Source: JBBSTY01 sp038235385 (GTDB lineage Bacteria; Actinomycetota; Acidimicrobiia; Acidimicrobiales; Acidimicrobilacustridaceae). From it: a stretch of DNA of 64,000 bases. A program made the translations under genes and the position numbers. The DNA lies in contig JBBSTY010000004.1 in the NCBI GenBank assembly GCA_038235385.1, positions 1 to 64,000 of the forward strand, read 5' to 3'. Positions 52,418-60,372 of this stretch are shown here, one piece after another. How positions within the stretch are numbered: the first letter of the stretch is position 1; each line of letters opens with the position of its first letter. Below the pieces are notes generated by a model. It had not been told where the DNA came from, ran no database searches, and saw only the letters and a program-made list of their open reading frames with translations.

Positions 52418-53515
52418 TCAGGTCAGTTGGTCGGGTCGTTCGGTCGTTCGGTCGTTCGGGTAGCAGCGGCGCCTGGCCCAGAGGGCGACGTAGACGAGGG
52501 CGACGAGGACGGGGACCTCGATCAGCGGGCCGATGGTGCCGGCGAGGGCCTGACCGGAGGTCACGCCGAACACAGCGATCGACACGGCGATGGCCAGCTC
52601 GAAGTTGTTGCCCGCCGCGGTGAACGCGACCGAGGCGTTGCGGTCGTAGGGGAGCCCGAGGCGGTGACCGGCGAGGAACGACCCTCCCCACATGAGCGCG
52701 AAGTAGACGAGCAACGGGACCGCGACGCGTGCGACATCGAGGGGCTTGCTCGTGATCTGTTCGCCCTGGAGGGCGAAGAGGACGACGATGGTGAACAGCA
52801 GCCCGTAGAGGGCGACGGGGCCGATGCGAGGCAGGAAGGCCGATTCGTACCAGTCGGTTCCCTTGCGGGCCTCGCCGACGGTGCGGGTGAGGAACCCGGC
52901 GAGCAGCGGGATGCCCAGGAAGATGAGCACCGATGTGGCGATGTCCCACATGGAGACATCGAGATCCGCGGTGTCGAGGCCCAGCCAGCTGGGCAGCGCG
53001 GTGAGGTAGAACCAGCCGAGGACGCTGTACATGACGATCTGGAACAGCGAGTTGATGGCGACGAGGACGGCGGCGAGCTCTCGGGCGCCGCACGCCAGGT
53101 CGTTCCAGATGAGGACCATGGCGATGCATCGGGCGAGCCCGACGATGATCAGCCCGGTACGCAGCTCGGGCAGGTCGGCGAGGAACATCCAGGCCAGCGT
53201 GAACATGAGCAGCGGTCCGACCAGCCAGTTCAACGCCAGGGACAGGCCGAGGGTGCGCCGGTCGGCGAGCTCGTCACCGATGCGGGTGTAGCGGACCTTG
53301 GCCAGGACCGGGTACATCATGGCCAGGAGCCCGAGGGCGATCGGCAACGAGACGGTGCCGATCTTGATGCGATCGAGGGTGTCGTCGAGGTCGGGGACGA
53401 GGCGGCCCAGCAGCAACCCGACCGCCATCGCCAAGCCGATCCACACCGGCAGGAACCGGTCCAGCGTGGAGAGCTTGGCGGTGACCGACTCGGTGTCGGG
53501 GGTGGTTGCGGTCAT
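52418..53515 (-). CDS. acr3: ACR3-family arsenite efflux permease
   Basis: 365 aa, about ten transmembrane helices. The ACR3 signature is GLARCIAMVLIWNDLACGAR with the conserved Cys, together with NSLFQIVMYSVLGWFYL and FTAAGNNFELAIAVSIAVFG. It exports arsenite by the proton motive force. The ATG at 53515 overlaps the stop of arsI (ATGA), so the two are coupled. The C-terminal tail encodes CYPNDRTTERPDQLT over a GGTCGTTC tandem repeat. Confidence 0.95.
   Translation of the reverse strand: MTATTPDTESVTAKLSTLDRFLPVWIGLAMAVGLLLGRLVPDLDDTLDRIKIGTVSLPIALGLLAMMYPVLAKVRYTRIGDELADRRTLGLSLALNWLVGPLLMFTLAWMFLADLPELRTGLIIVGLARCIAMVLIWNDLACGARELAAVLVAINSLFQIVMYSVLGWFYLTALPSWLGLDTADLDVSMWDIATSVLIFLGIPLLAGFLTRTVGEARKGTDWYESAFLPRIGPVALYGLLFTIVVLFALQGEQITSKPLDVARVAVPLLVYFALMWGGSFLAGHRLGLPYDRNASVAFTAAGNNFELAIAVSIAVFGVTSGQALAGTIGPLIEVPVLVALVYVALWARRRCYPNDRTTERPDQLT
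52434..52457. repeat. 8-bp tandem repeat in the acr3 3' end
   Basis: GGTCGTTC occurs three times in tandem inside the last codons of acr3. Eight is not a multiple of three, so copy changes would alter the C-terminus. Confidence 0.85.
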
Positions 53516-53949
53516 TCGCCTGCCACGGTGTCGGAGGCGCAGCACAGGGCGGTCTCGCCCTCCTCGAGGATCTGGTTGGTGAGCTGGTCGGCGTCGCCGG
53601 TCTTGACGTACCACTCCCACCTGGCGCCGTCGGGATCGACGACCCAGGTCTCGACCTTGGTCGCGTAGCAGCAGATCGTGTCGTCGATCCCGGTGGTCTC
53701 CAGGCCGGTGCCGGACAGGCGGGCCTCGGCGGCCTCGACCTCGGCGGCGTCGTCGGTCTCGACGCCGAGGTGGTTGAGGGTGGCGCCCTCGGGACCTTCG
53801 AAGAGGACCAACTTGAGGGGAGGATCCACGATGGCGAAGTTGGCGTAGCCGGGCTTGCGCTTGAGCGGTTCGGTTGCGAACAGCTTCGAGTAGAAGTCGA
53901 CGGCGTTGTCGATGTCGGTCACGTTGAGGGCGAGCTGGACACGGGACAT
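53512..53949 (-). CDS. arsI: ArsI/CadI-type VOC metalloenzyme
   Basis: 145 aa, vicinal-oxygen-chelate fold. RVQLALNVTDIDNAVDFYSK opens the first half; metal ligands are expected at the first-strand position and His in TLNHLGVETDD. DDTICCYATKVETWVVDPDG contains the vicinal Cys pair typical of ArsI, and ETALCCAS ends the chain with another pair. ArsI cleaves the C-As bond of methylarsenite; CadI homologues bind cadmium. ATG 53949 follows GGAGGAAGACC. First gene of the arsI-acr3 operon. Confidence 0.88.
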   Translation of the reverse strand: MSRVQLALNVTDIDNAVDFYSKLFATEPLKRKPGYANFAIVDPPLKLVLFEGPEGATLNHLGVETDDAAEVEAAEARLSGTGLETTGIDDTICCYATKVETWVVDPDGARWEWYVKTGDADQLTNQILEEGETALCCASDTVAGE

Positions 53950-53998
53950 GGTCTTCCTCCGGCTAGGGTTCATCGACAACCATCGATGCGTGGGTCAC

Positions 53999-54026
53999 GA
54001 TATCAACGTATCGACCGATGTCAATA
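53999..54026. promoter_or_regulatory. Probable ArsR operator
   Basis: Between arsI and the divergent arsR, ATATCAACGTATCG and CGATGTCAATAT form an imperfect AT-rich inverted repeat. ArsR repressors usually bind such a repeat in the divergent region. Confidence 0.5.
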
Positions 54027-54061
54027 TGTGTCGTCGATGTGGCTGCTGAAGCGAGGTCGCC

Positions 54062-54391
54062 GTGAAGGTCCAGGTGTCCGACGGGTGCTGCCGACGGGTC
54101 ACCGCCGGCGTGCTCGAGGAGTCCGATGCAGACGACCTCGCCGCCGCGTTCAAGGTGCTCGCCGATCCCGCCCGGTTGCGCCTGCTGTCGCTGGTGGCGG
54201 CGGCGGAGTCGGGTGAGGCGTGCGCGTGCGACCTGGTCGAGCCGGTGGGTCGGTCCCAGCCGACGGTGTCGCACCACCTGTCGATGCTGGTCGATGCCGG
54301 CCTGCTGTCGCGTGAGAAGCGGGGGCGGTGGGCGTGGTACCGGGTGGTGCCCGAACGCCTCGCCGCTCTGCAGGCAGCCCTCGCGCCCTGA
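54062..54391 (+). CDS. arsR: ArsR-family metalloregulator
   Basis: 109 aa winged helix: DDLAAAFKVLADPARLRLLS, LVEPVGRSQPTVSHHLSMLV (recognition helix) and DAGLLSREKRGRWAWYRVVP. Cys pairs at the N-terminus (GCCRR) and in helix 3 (EACACDL) are probable arsenite ligands. Binding of arsenite should release the operator in the divergent gap and derepress arsI-acr3. GTG 54062 follows GAGGTCGCC. Confidence 0.92.
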   Translation: MKVQVSDGCCRRVTAGVLEESDADDLAAAFKVLADPARLRLLSLVAAAESGEACACDLVEPVGRSQPTVSHHLSMLVDAGLLSREKRGRWAWYRVVPERLAALQAALAP

Positions 54392-54413
54392 ACCCCCGAC
54401 CCGTCCCTCGGGG

Positions 54414-54452
54414 TTGACATGTGACCTTTAGGTCACATATGTTCGACGCGTG
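54414..54452 (+). promoter_or_regulatory. Consensus leaderless promoter with embedded ArsR-type palindrome
   Basis: TTGACA (54414-54419), 18 bases, TATGTT (54438-54443), 6 bases, GTG start (54450-54452). The spacer is filled by an exact 8-bp inverted repeat, ATGTGACC (54419-54426), TTTA, GGTCACAT (54431-54438), which touches both promoter boxes. Confidence 0.8.
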
Positions 54453-54761
54453 GATGAGGTCTTCAAAGCGCTTGCCGATCCGACCCGGCGTGCGCTGCTC
54501 GATGCGCTCTTCGTCGAGGACGGCCAATCCCTCACCGCACTCGAGCAGCAGCTGCCGATGTCGCGCTTCGGCGTGATGAAGCACCTGAAGGTCCTCGAGG
54601 ACGCGGGTCTGGTGGTCGCCCGCAAGCGGGGTCGCGAGAAGCTCCACCACCTCAACCCGGTACCGATCCAACAGGTCCATGACCGTTGGGTCTCCAAGTT
54701 CGCCCAGCCGTGGACCGCCGCGCTGGTCGATCTCAAGCAACAGCTGGAGGAACCGACATGA
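54450..54761 (+). CDS. ArsR/SdpR-type winged-helix regulator
   Basis: 103 aa: DEVFKALADPTRRALLDALF, LTALEQQLPMSRFGVMKHLK (recognition helix), VLEDAGLVVARKRGREKLHH. No Cys ligands are present, so the signal is not the classical metal thiolate. GTG 54450 is fixed by the leaderless promoter. It lies 58 bases downstream of arsR but has its own promoter. The TGA overlaps the ATG of the SRPBCC gene, a frequent ArsR-AHSA1 pairing. The palindrome over the promoter is its likely autoregulatory site. Confidence 0.92.
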   Translation: MDEVFKALADPTRRALLDALFVEDGQSLTALEQQLPMSRFGVMKHLKVLEDAGLVVARKRGREKLHHLNPVPIQQVHDRWVSKFAQPWTAALVDLKQQLEEPT

Positions 54762-55282
54762 GCATCGAGGCAGCAGTCTCATTCGCCAACGGAACCGCGC
54801 CCGTGGGTCGTACGGCCGTCTTCGAGATCTACATCAAGGCCACGCCCGAGCGGGTGTGGGAGGCCATCACCGATCCGACCCTGCGTGCCCGCTACAGCTT
54901 CGGCGTCTCCACCACCTCGGACTGGACGCCGGGGTCACGGTATCTGGCGTCGGTTCCCGACGTCATCGACATCGCCGCGGGCGAGAACCTCGTCGTCGAC
55001 CCCCCGCGGCGTCTCGTCCAGACCTACGAGGCGCTCTGGAGCGACGACGTCCGAGCGCAGGGAACCACTCGAGTGACCTGGGAGATCGAACCCGTCGCGG
55101 ATTCGTGTCGGCTCACGGTGGTGCACGACCGGCTCCCCGACGGGGCCGACGCCGCGCTCTACGGAGGCTGGCCCATGATCTTGTCCGGGCTCAAGACCCT
55201 GCTCGAGACGGGCGAGGACCTCGCCACCCCCGGTTCGTTGATGTACGCCGATCCCGGGACGTGGGAACCCCCCAGCCGTTGA
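54758..55282 (+). CDS. SRPBCC (AHSA1-like) domain protein
   Basis: 174 aa. FEIYIKATPERVWEAITDPT opens the fold, then TSDWTPGSRYLASVPDVID, RLVQTYEALWSDDVRAQGTT and a C-terminal helix GGWPMILSGLKTLLETG. These match the activator-of-Hsp90-like/START group with a ligand cavity. ATG 54758 sits after GGAGGAACCG and overlaps the ArsR-type regulator stop, so both proteins are made together. Such pairs are common in actinobacteria; the ligand is unknown. Confidence 0.9.
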   Translation: MSIEAAVSFANGTAPVGRTAVFEIYIKATPERVWEAITDPTLRARYSFGVSTTSDWTPGSRYLASVPDVIDIAAGENLVVDPPRRLVQTYEALWSDDVRAQGTTRVTWEIEPVADSCRLTVVHDRLPDGADAALYGGWPMILSGLKTLLETGEDLATPGSLMYADPGTWEPPSR

Positions 55283-55406
55283 CGGGCACCGACTCCCCGG
55301 AGCGTTGGATCTCGGGCCCGCCGGTCCGCCGCTCGATGCGAGTCGATCGCACGCCTCCGCCTAGGCTGGCCCGATCAAGCGCACCGTTGGAAAGCTCATC
55401 GTCCGG

Positions 55407-55955
55407 TTGTTCCGCTACACCCTGGTCGGCGAGCCGCCGCCGGATCCGGTGTGCGTCATGGTCGCAGCGCCGCACACGTCGAACCTCGACTTCCCGCTCA
55501 TGATGGCGATGGCGTGGGCGTCGGACCTGTCGATCGTGTGGCTCGGCAAGAAGGAGATGTTCGCCGGGCCGACGGGACCGCTGCTGCGGCGCCTGGGCGG
55601 CCGACCGGTCGACCGCGAGAACCCGGTCGGCCTCGTCGCGGAGATGGTCGCCCTGGCCAGGTCCGGCCGCCATGTCGCCATCCTGATCCCACCCGAGGGC
55701 ACCCGGGCGAAGCGCACCCACTGGAAGTCGGGGTTCCGGCGCATCGCTCGCGGCGCCGACGTGCCCGTCGTGCTCAGCTTCCTCGACGGGCCCACCCGCA
55801 CCGGGGGGTTCGGTCCGACGATCCACATGACCGACGACGTCGTCGCCGACATGGATGTGATCCGGGCGTTCTACGCCGACAAGCACGGCATGAAGGTGGG
55901 ACGCTTCACGCCGCCGCTGCTCGGTGAGGAAGCCGTCGTCCCCGATCCCGTCTGA
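55407..55955 (+). CDS. 1-acylglycerol-3-phosphate acyltransferase-like protein
   Basis: 182 aa from the TTG at 55407. VAAPHTSNLDFPLMMAMAWA carries HX4D (His-Thr-Ser-Asn-Leu-Asp), then ERNP-like VDRENPVGLV and PPEGTRAKRTHWKSGF (EGTR). These are PlsC acyltransferase motifs. The frame is open and protein-like (IKRTVGKLIVRLF) back to 55374, which lies 6 bases after TAGGCT. The codon there is ATC, so the true start is uncertain. Confidence 0.85.
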   Translation: MFRYTLVGEPPPDPVCVMVAAPHTSNLDFPLMMAMAWASDLSIVWLGKKEMFAGPTGPLLRRLGGRPVDRENPVGLVAEMVALARSGRHVAILIPPEGTRAKRTHWKSGFRRIARGADVPVVLSFLDGPTRTGGFGPTIHMTDDVVADMDVIRAFYADKHGMKVGRFTPPLLGEEAVVPDPV

Positions 55956-56021
55956 GGGGCATGCACGAGCGACCGACTCGTTCGATCACCGGGTTCACGA
56001 AGGTGGGTCCTGCCCGGCCGC

Positions 56022-56846
56022 TCACGGCGTGGCCGCCTCGTCGGTCGGTTGGTCGAGCTCGCGCATGAACGACCACAGTCGACCCTCGAGGTCGCGGGCG
56101 CCGTACTCCCGGTAGCCGTAGGGCTGGTCGGTGGGCGCATAGACGATCTCGGCGCCTCGGGCCTTCACCAGGTTGTGGTGCTCGTCGACGTCGTCGACCA
56201 TCACCGCCATCATCGAGGTCGAGGATCCCTGGGAGATCGGCGACGCGAGCCGGTACTCCTCGGTCTCGGGGTGCAACCAGATGACACCGTCGCCGGCGTA
56301 GACCTCGGCGTGCACCGTCTCCCCGGAGTCGGTCACCGTCACCTCACCCGGGATCAGCCCGAACGCGTCGACGAGGAAGTCATAGGCCGCGCGCAGGTCG
56401 CGGTAGACGAGGATCGAGATCCGTCGGCGTAGACCGTGATCGGAACGTTCCATGGCAGCGAGCACCTCCAGGAGGTCGCGGGTCGGGTCGAGCTGGCGCT
56501 CGACGTCGGCGAGGGCGGCGAGCACGGTGCGCTTCACCGTCGTGACCCGTTCCAGCTCGGCGTCGAGCGCCGCGGCATGACTCGTGAGGAACGAATCGAG
56601 CTGCCACTCCGGGTCGTTGAGGACGTGACCGATCTGGTCGAGCGAGAGGCCGAGGCGTCGAAGTCGGCTGATGCGGTACAGGCGCTCCACCGCGTCGCGG
56701 CCGTAGAGCCGGTGACCCGCCGCGCTTCGAGTCGACGGGCTCAGCAGGCCGACGCTCTCGTAGTGGTGCAGTGCCCGAACGGTCAGACCCGATGCCGCGG
56801 CAACATCTCCCACACGCACCGGCTCGTCGATCGCTTCCTCGTCCAT
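56022..56846 (-). CDS. MerR-family regulator fused to a glyoxalase/VOC-like domain
   Basis: 274 aa. The MerR DNA-binding part comprises RVGDVAAASGLTVRALHHYE, SVGLLSPSTRSAAGHRLYGR and DAVERLYRISRLRRLGLSLD, with a dimer helix to residue ~125. Residues ~140-265 look like a VOC domain: SILVYRDLRAAYDFLVDAFG, VHAEVYAGDGVIWLHPE, MAVMVDDVDEHHNLVKARGA, YREYGARDLEGRLWSFM. The two modules occur separately in most genomes. ATG 56846 is set by TACCGT 6 bases upstream; an ATG at 56867 is the longer choice. The domain may bind the inducer. Confidence 0.85.
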   Translation of the reverse strand: MDEEAIDEPVRVGDVAAASGLTVRALHHYESVGLLSPSTRSAAGHRLYGRDAVERLYRISRLRRLGLSLDQIGHVLNDPEWQLDSFLTSHAAALDAELERVTTVKRTVLAALADVERQLDPTRDLLEVLAAMERSDHGLRRRISILVYRDLRAAYDFLVDAFGLIPGEVTVTDSGETVHAEVYAGDGVIWLHPETEEYRLASPISQGSSTSMMAVMVDDVDEHHNLVKARGAEIVYAPTDQPYGYREYGARDLEGRLWSFMRELDQPTDEAATP

Positions 56847-56858
56847 GCCCCGACGGTA
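56844..56858 (-). promoter_or_regulatory. Leaderless promoter of the MerR-VOC gene
   Basis: Minus-strand TACCGT (56853-56858), 6 bases, ATG (56844-56846). Confidence 0.5.
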
Positions 56859-56962
56859 GGACCTCACGTCGCGTCAGACGCAAGAGCCGATGTCGGCGTC
56901 GGGGTCCGGACGCCCCCGGTGGTCCCGACCCGCGAACGAGATCGTGGGTGCCGATGATCTGC

Positions 56963-58801
56963 TCAGCGCGGCGGCGGCGGGGGTGCTGCGTTCGTCGGAT
57001 CGGCCGCCCGCAGCGCCAGGGCCGCCTGGACGAGCGCGGCGTGGGTGAGGCTCTGGGGAACGTTGCCGAGGTAGGCGCCGGTTGTCGGGTCCAGTTCCTC
57101 GGGGAACAGGAGGAGATCGCCGCCGTGCGCGATGAGCTGGTCGAACAACCGTCGGGCCTCCGCGATGGCTCCCGTCGAGGCGAGGGCCTGGACGAGCCAG
57201 AACGAGCACGGGAGGAAGGCGCCCTCGCCGCCGGGGAGGCCGTCGTCGCCGGGCGGGTACCGGTACAGCAGGGCGCCGTCGGGACCGTCCGCGCCGAGCG
57301 CACGCCGCACGGCGGCGATGGTGCCTCGGACCCGCTCGGATTCGGGCGGGTGCAGGCCGAGCAGGGGGAGGATGAGCAGCGCTGCGTCGAGGTCGGTGGA
57401 CCCGTAGGTGCGGGTGTACGAACCGAGGTCGTCGTCGAACCCCTCGGCCACGACCTGGTCGGCGATGGCGTCGCGCTCGGCTCGCCACCGGGCGACGTGG
57501 CGAGCCGTCGTGCGATGGGTGTTCGCGATGCGGAGGGCGCGGTCGAGGGCGAGCCAGGCCATGAGCTTGGAGTGGACGTGGTGGGCCTCGTCGCCGCGGA
57601 TCTCCCAGATGCCCGCATCGGGAGCCTCCCAGCGATCGGCGACCTCGTCGGCGAAGGCACGGAGGGCTCGCCAGGTCTCCGAATGGAGACGGTGCCCGGC
57701 GGAGGTCAGCAGCCACGCGGCATCGAGGACCCATCCGTACCCGTCGAGCTGATGCTGGTCGGCCGCGCCGTTGCCGACTCGGACCGGCCGGCTGTCGGCG
57801 TAGCCCGGCCACCCGTCGAGCAGCCGTTCGGGGCTCGGATGGCGACCGTGCAGCGTGAGGAGCACCGGGAGGCGGGGCCGGTCGAGGCGACTGGCATGGA
57901 GGAGCCAGGCCAGGAAGTGTCGGGCTTCGTCCTGCTTGCCGACCCCGAGGAACGCGCCGATGCCGATGCTGGCGTCTCGCGGCCACGCGAAGCGGTAGTC
58001 CCAGTTGCGGACACCGCCGAGTGCTTCGGGGAGCGATGTGGTCGGGGCGGCGACGGGCGCCCCCGAGGGCGAGTACGTGAGCAACCGGAGCGTGAGCAGG
58101 CTCCGGACGACGACATCTCGGTGGGGGAGGTCACTGCTGATGTCGGCGCACCAGTGGCGCCACCGCGCCTCGTCGCGCTCGACGAGGCTCCACGCCCGGT
58201 CGGCATCGACGTAGATGAGCGGTTCGCGATCGGCGATGCCGACCGCGATGGTCAGCGGTTCGTCCGGTTCGACGGTGACGGTGGCGGCGCGGCCGGGCTC
58301 GATCCGACAGGGCGGCGAGCACGTCACCGCCACCGCGACGGTGTCCCACGAGCACACGAGAACCCCGCCGCGCTGATCGTGGCGCGGACGGAGGTGGTGC
58401 TCGCCCAGACGGGGGTCGAAGTGGATCTCGACCTCGACGGGTCCGCCCACCGCCGAGAGCCGCCGCACGAGCAGGGTGGTCGGGAGCAGGTGATCGACGA
58501 CGTCGGCCACCATGGCCTCGCTGAGGGTGAGGTGTCCGGTGGTGGTCTTCCACGTCGTCGTGAGCGTGGCGGTCTCGTGCTTGTACCGGCGTTCGGTGAC
58601 GGTCGCCGGCCCGGCCGGGCCCATGCGAAAGGTACCTGCAGCGTCACCCCCCACGAGTCGACCGAACATCGGGTCGCCGTCGAAGCGCGGAACGCACCAC
58701 CAGTCGATGGACCCGTCGGAGGTGACGAGCGCAGCCGTTCGGGTGTCGCCGATCATGCCGTGGTCCTCGATCGGGTGGATCGGCGCGTCCGCGGTTCGCA
58801 C
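56963..58801 (-). CDS. GH15-family glycosidase (glucoamylase/trehalase-like)
   Basis: 612 aa. The N-terminal beta-sandwich domain starts MIGDTRTAALVTSDGSIDWW. The (alpha/alpha)6 barrel has GGVRNWDYRFAWPRDASIGI, DAGIWEIRGDEAHHVHSKLM (catalytic Glu region) and GGEGAFLPCSFWLVQALAST. The HVHSKLM form is closest to the GH15-like trehalases of actinobacteria and Thermoplasma rather than glucoamylases; the substrate is unproven. GTG 58801 starts 1 base after the upstream gene stop, so it is the last gene of an operon. Poly-Pro tail at the C-terminus. Confidence 0.9.
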   Translation of the reverse strand: MRTADAPIHPIEDHGMIGDTRTAALVTSDGSIDWWCVPRFDGDPMFGRLVGGDAAGTFRMGPAGPATVTERRYKHETATLTTTWKTTTGHLTLSEAMVADVVDHLLPTTLLVRRLSAVGGPVEVEIHFDPRLGEHHLRPRHDQRGGVLVCSWDTVAVAVTCSPPCRIEPGRAATVTVEPDEPLTIAVGIADREPLIYVDADRAWSLVERDEARWRHWCADISSDLPHRDVVVRSLLTLRLLTYSPSGAPVAAPTTSLPEALGGVRNWDYRFAWPRDASIGIGAFLGVGKQDEARHFLAWLLHASRLDRPRLPVLLTLHGRHPSPERLLDGWPGYADSRPVRVGNGAADQHQLDGYGWVLDAAWLLTSAGHRLHSETWRALRAFADEVADRWEAPDAGIWEIRGDEAHHVHSKLMAWLALDRALRIANTHRTTARHVARWRAERDAIADQVVAEGFDDDLGSYTRTYGSTDLDAALLILPLLGLHPPESERVRGTIAAVRRALGADGPDGALLYRYPPGDDGLPGGEGAFLPCSFWLVQALASTGAIAEARRLFDQLIAHGGDLLLFPEELDPTTGAYLGNVPQSLTHAALVQAALALRAADPTNAAPPPPPR

Positions 58802-58802
58802 C

Positions 58803-59279
58803 TCAGCTCGCCTGGAGCAGCACGCCGAGGGCGATGCCGAACAGGAGGTGCGCCGCGATCGCGACGGCAGGCGTTCGGTGGCCGTAGTTCAGCCCCAGCA
58901 GGCCGGGCGGTTCGAGGGTTGCGATGGATGCGGGTCCGGCCCGAGCGGAGGCCATGCGGGGATGGACGCCGGCCAGCAGCGGCACCAGGACGGTGAGGGC
59001 CACGGCGACGTGGATGGCGCCGAGGGTTCCGCCCAGCCACCACGTGGCCCGGCCCAGGAGCATGAAGGCGGCGGCGTAGCCGAGCGCGAACCCCTGACCG
59101 ATCGCCAGGTGGATGAAGAACCCGGCGACTCGTGCGCGGTCCGGATCCTCCGAAACCATCGTCCCGAGGAGCAGGGGGCGATCGAGCCGGGTGAACCCGG
59201 CGAGTTGGGCGACGATCATCACGGCGGTCAGCACGGTCGTGGCGATGAGCCCGAACAGCGCCCATCCGGCCCAGTCCAC
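58803..59279 (-). CDS. Hypothetical membrane protein
   Basis: 158 aa from the GTG at 59279. Four hydrophobic segments: WALFGLIATTVLTAVMIVAQ, GFFIHLAIGQGFALGYAAAF, GAIHVAVALTVLVPLLAGVH and AVAIAAHLLFGIALGVLLQA. ATG 59345 is an alternative but would overlap a small ORF. No family recognised. It lies between the 40-aa ORF and the GH15 gene with gaps of 1 base, so it is part of one operon. Confidence 0.75.
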   Translation of the reverse strand: MDWAGWALFGLIATTVLTAVMIVAQLAGFTRLDRPLLLGTMVSEDPDRARVAGFFIHLAIGQGFALGYAAAFMLLGRATWWLGGTLGAIHVAVALTVLVPLLAGVHPRMASARAGPASIATLEPPGLLGLNYGHRTPAVAIAAHLLFGIALGVLLQAS

Positions 59280-59280
59280 G

Positions 59281-59403
59281 TCAGCGCGCCCGGGCGCGTG
59301 CGTCCTCGCCGCGCAGAGCCGGTGACCGGTGGGTGCCGGTGCCATCGAATCGCTGGTCGTCGGGCGGGCCCCCTCTGTCGAAGATGGCCAGCCGTGTGGT
59401 CAT
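59281..59403 (-). CDS. Candidate 40-aa small protein
   Basis: The ATG at 59403 overlaps the TGA of the DUF2231 gene (ATGA), and its TGA ends 1 base before the GTG of the membrane protein. The peptide starts MTTRLAIFDRGGPPDDQRF and ends Arg/Ala-rich. The exact coupling on both sides is the only support. No homologue known. Confidence 0.35.
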   Translation of the reverse strand: MTTRLAIFDRGGPPDDQRFDGTGTHRSPALRGEDARARAR

Positions 59404-59981
59404 GAGGACGACTCGGCATCCTCGCCGGGGAACACGTCGGTCTCGGAGGTGTGCCACACGGGGTGGTCGCCGGCGGTCTCGACGTTGAAGCCGTACTCGA
59501 ACACCATCGCGCCGCCGAAGGTGGCGCCGACCGAGACGAGGATCGCGATGACGACCGACAGCACGGCGATGCCGACGGGCGTGACCAGCACCTCGTTGTA
59601 CTCGACCAGTCGCCAGGCCAGGTTCCCGAGGGCCAGCACGGTCACGATGATCATGATCGTGGCGTGGGTGTTGATCGTGCGTCGGGCCTGGGTGCCCGCT
59701 TCCGAGGACGACTTGGCATCCCAGAGGCCCGTGATCGCCGCCAGCACGGAGATCGCCGCGCCGGCCACGAAGAGGTAGGTGCCGGCGTGCCACAGGTCAC
59801 GGGCGAAGCCGTGATCCTTGCCGACGACGAGCGAGATGACGTCGAAGACGGCGGCCACGATGTAGGCGGCGATCGGGATGTCGGTGAGCGGCGGGTGGAG
59901 GGGCTTGCCCGACCAACCCCGGATGCCCTTGAAGGTGCGGCCTCGGAGGGTGAGGGTCGGGCGTATCGAGAACTTGCGCAT
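59400..59981 (-). CDS. DUF2231 membrane protein
   Basis: 193 aa with four to five hydrophobic segments. The DUF2231 core is GWSGKPLHPPLTDIPIAAYI and DLWHAGTYLFVAGAAISVLA with conserved His residues, then THATIMIIVTVLALGNLAWR. The function is unknown; conserved His residues suggest metal or heme binding. ATG 59981 follows CAGGAGCCG. Confidence 0.85.
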   Translation of the reverse strand: MRKFSIRPTLTLRGRTFKGIRGWSGKPLHPPLTDIPIAAYIVAAVFDVISLVVGKDHGFARDLWHAGTYLFVAGAAISVLAAITGLWDAKSSSEAGTQARRTINTHATIMIIVTVLALGNLAWRLVEYNEVLVTPVGIAVLSVVIAILVSVGATFGGAMVFEYGFNVETAGDHPVWHTSETDVFPGEDAESSS

Positions 59982-60017
59982 GTGCGGCTCCTGGGTTCGG
60001 ACCGGCGCGCGGACGCG

Positions 60018-60299
60018 TCAGCAGTTGGTACGGGTGAGCGAAGCGCTCCTGTCGGGCGCGTGCGTCGTCACGCCTGCGTCCGCGCTCGGCGGAGGTGCGC
60101 CTCGGCGAACCGTGCGCGCCGACGCCTCGCCGTCACGCGCAGCGGCGCTCGGCCTCGAGGACGCTCCCCGCGCCAGTCGGTGCGAGGTGGAGCTCGAGCA
60201 GCCAGCCACCGGTTGGGTTCGCCGTTCCCCGAGCTCGTCGATCTCGCGGTCCTGCAGCGACGGGAGCGGTTGGCGGCGATGGACGGCGACGGCGGTCAT
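60018..60299 (-). CDS. Hypothetical 93-aa protein, first gene of the DUF2231 operon
   Basis: The ATG at 60299 lies 12 bases from the shared palindrome and after AAGAGGCG. The sequence begins MTAVAVHRRQPLPSLQDREI and then becomes Ser/Arg/Ala-rich without a recognisable domain. The frame could be spurious, because its C-terminal half has unusual composition. The position (first in the operon, facing the SufR-like regulator, 36 bases before DUF2231) supports it. Confidence 0.4.
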   Translation of the reverse strand: MTAVAVHRRQPLPSLQDREIDELGERRTQPVAGCSSSTSHRLARGASSRPSAAARDGEASARTVRRGAPPPSADAGVTTHAPDRSASLTRTNC

Positions 60300-60310
60300 G
60301 GAGCGCCTCT

Positions 60311-60338
60311 TCTAAAGGTGACTGGGGATCACCTTAGA
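60311..60338. promoter_or_regulatory. Divergent palindrome upstream of the SufR-like regulator
   Basis: TCTAAAGGTGA (60311-60321), 7 bases, TCACCTTAGA (60329-60338): near-perfect inverted repeat with one extra A. It lies between the operon starting at 60299 and the regulator gene, and probably binds that regulator. Confidence 0.65.
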
Positions 60339-60372
60339 GATCGAACCGGGTTGCGTCAACAGAATTGTGTTT

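Noticed and set aside
52434..52457. Iteron or origin element
   Set aside because: It lies inside coding sequence, is short, and no replication gene is near.
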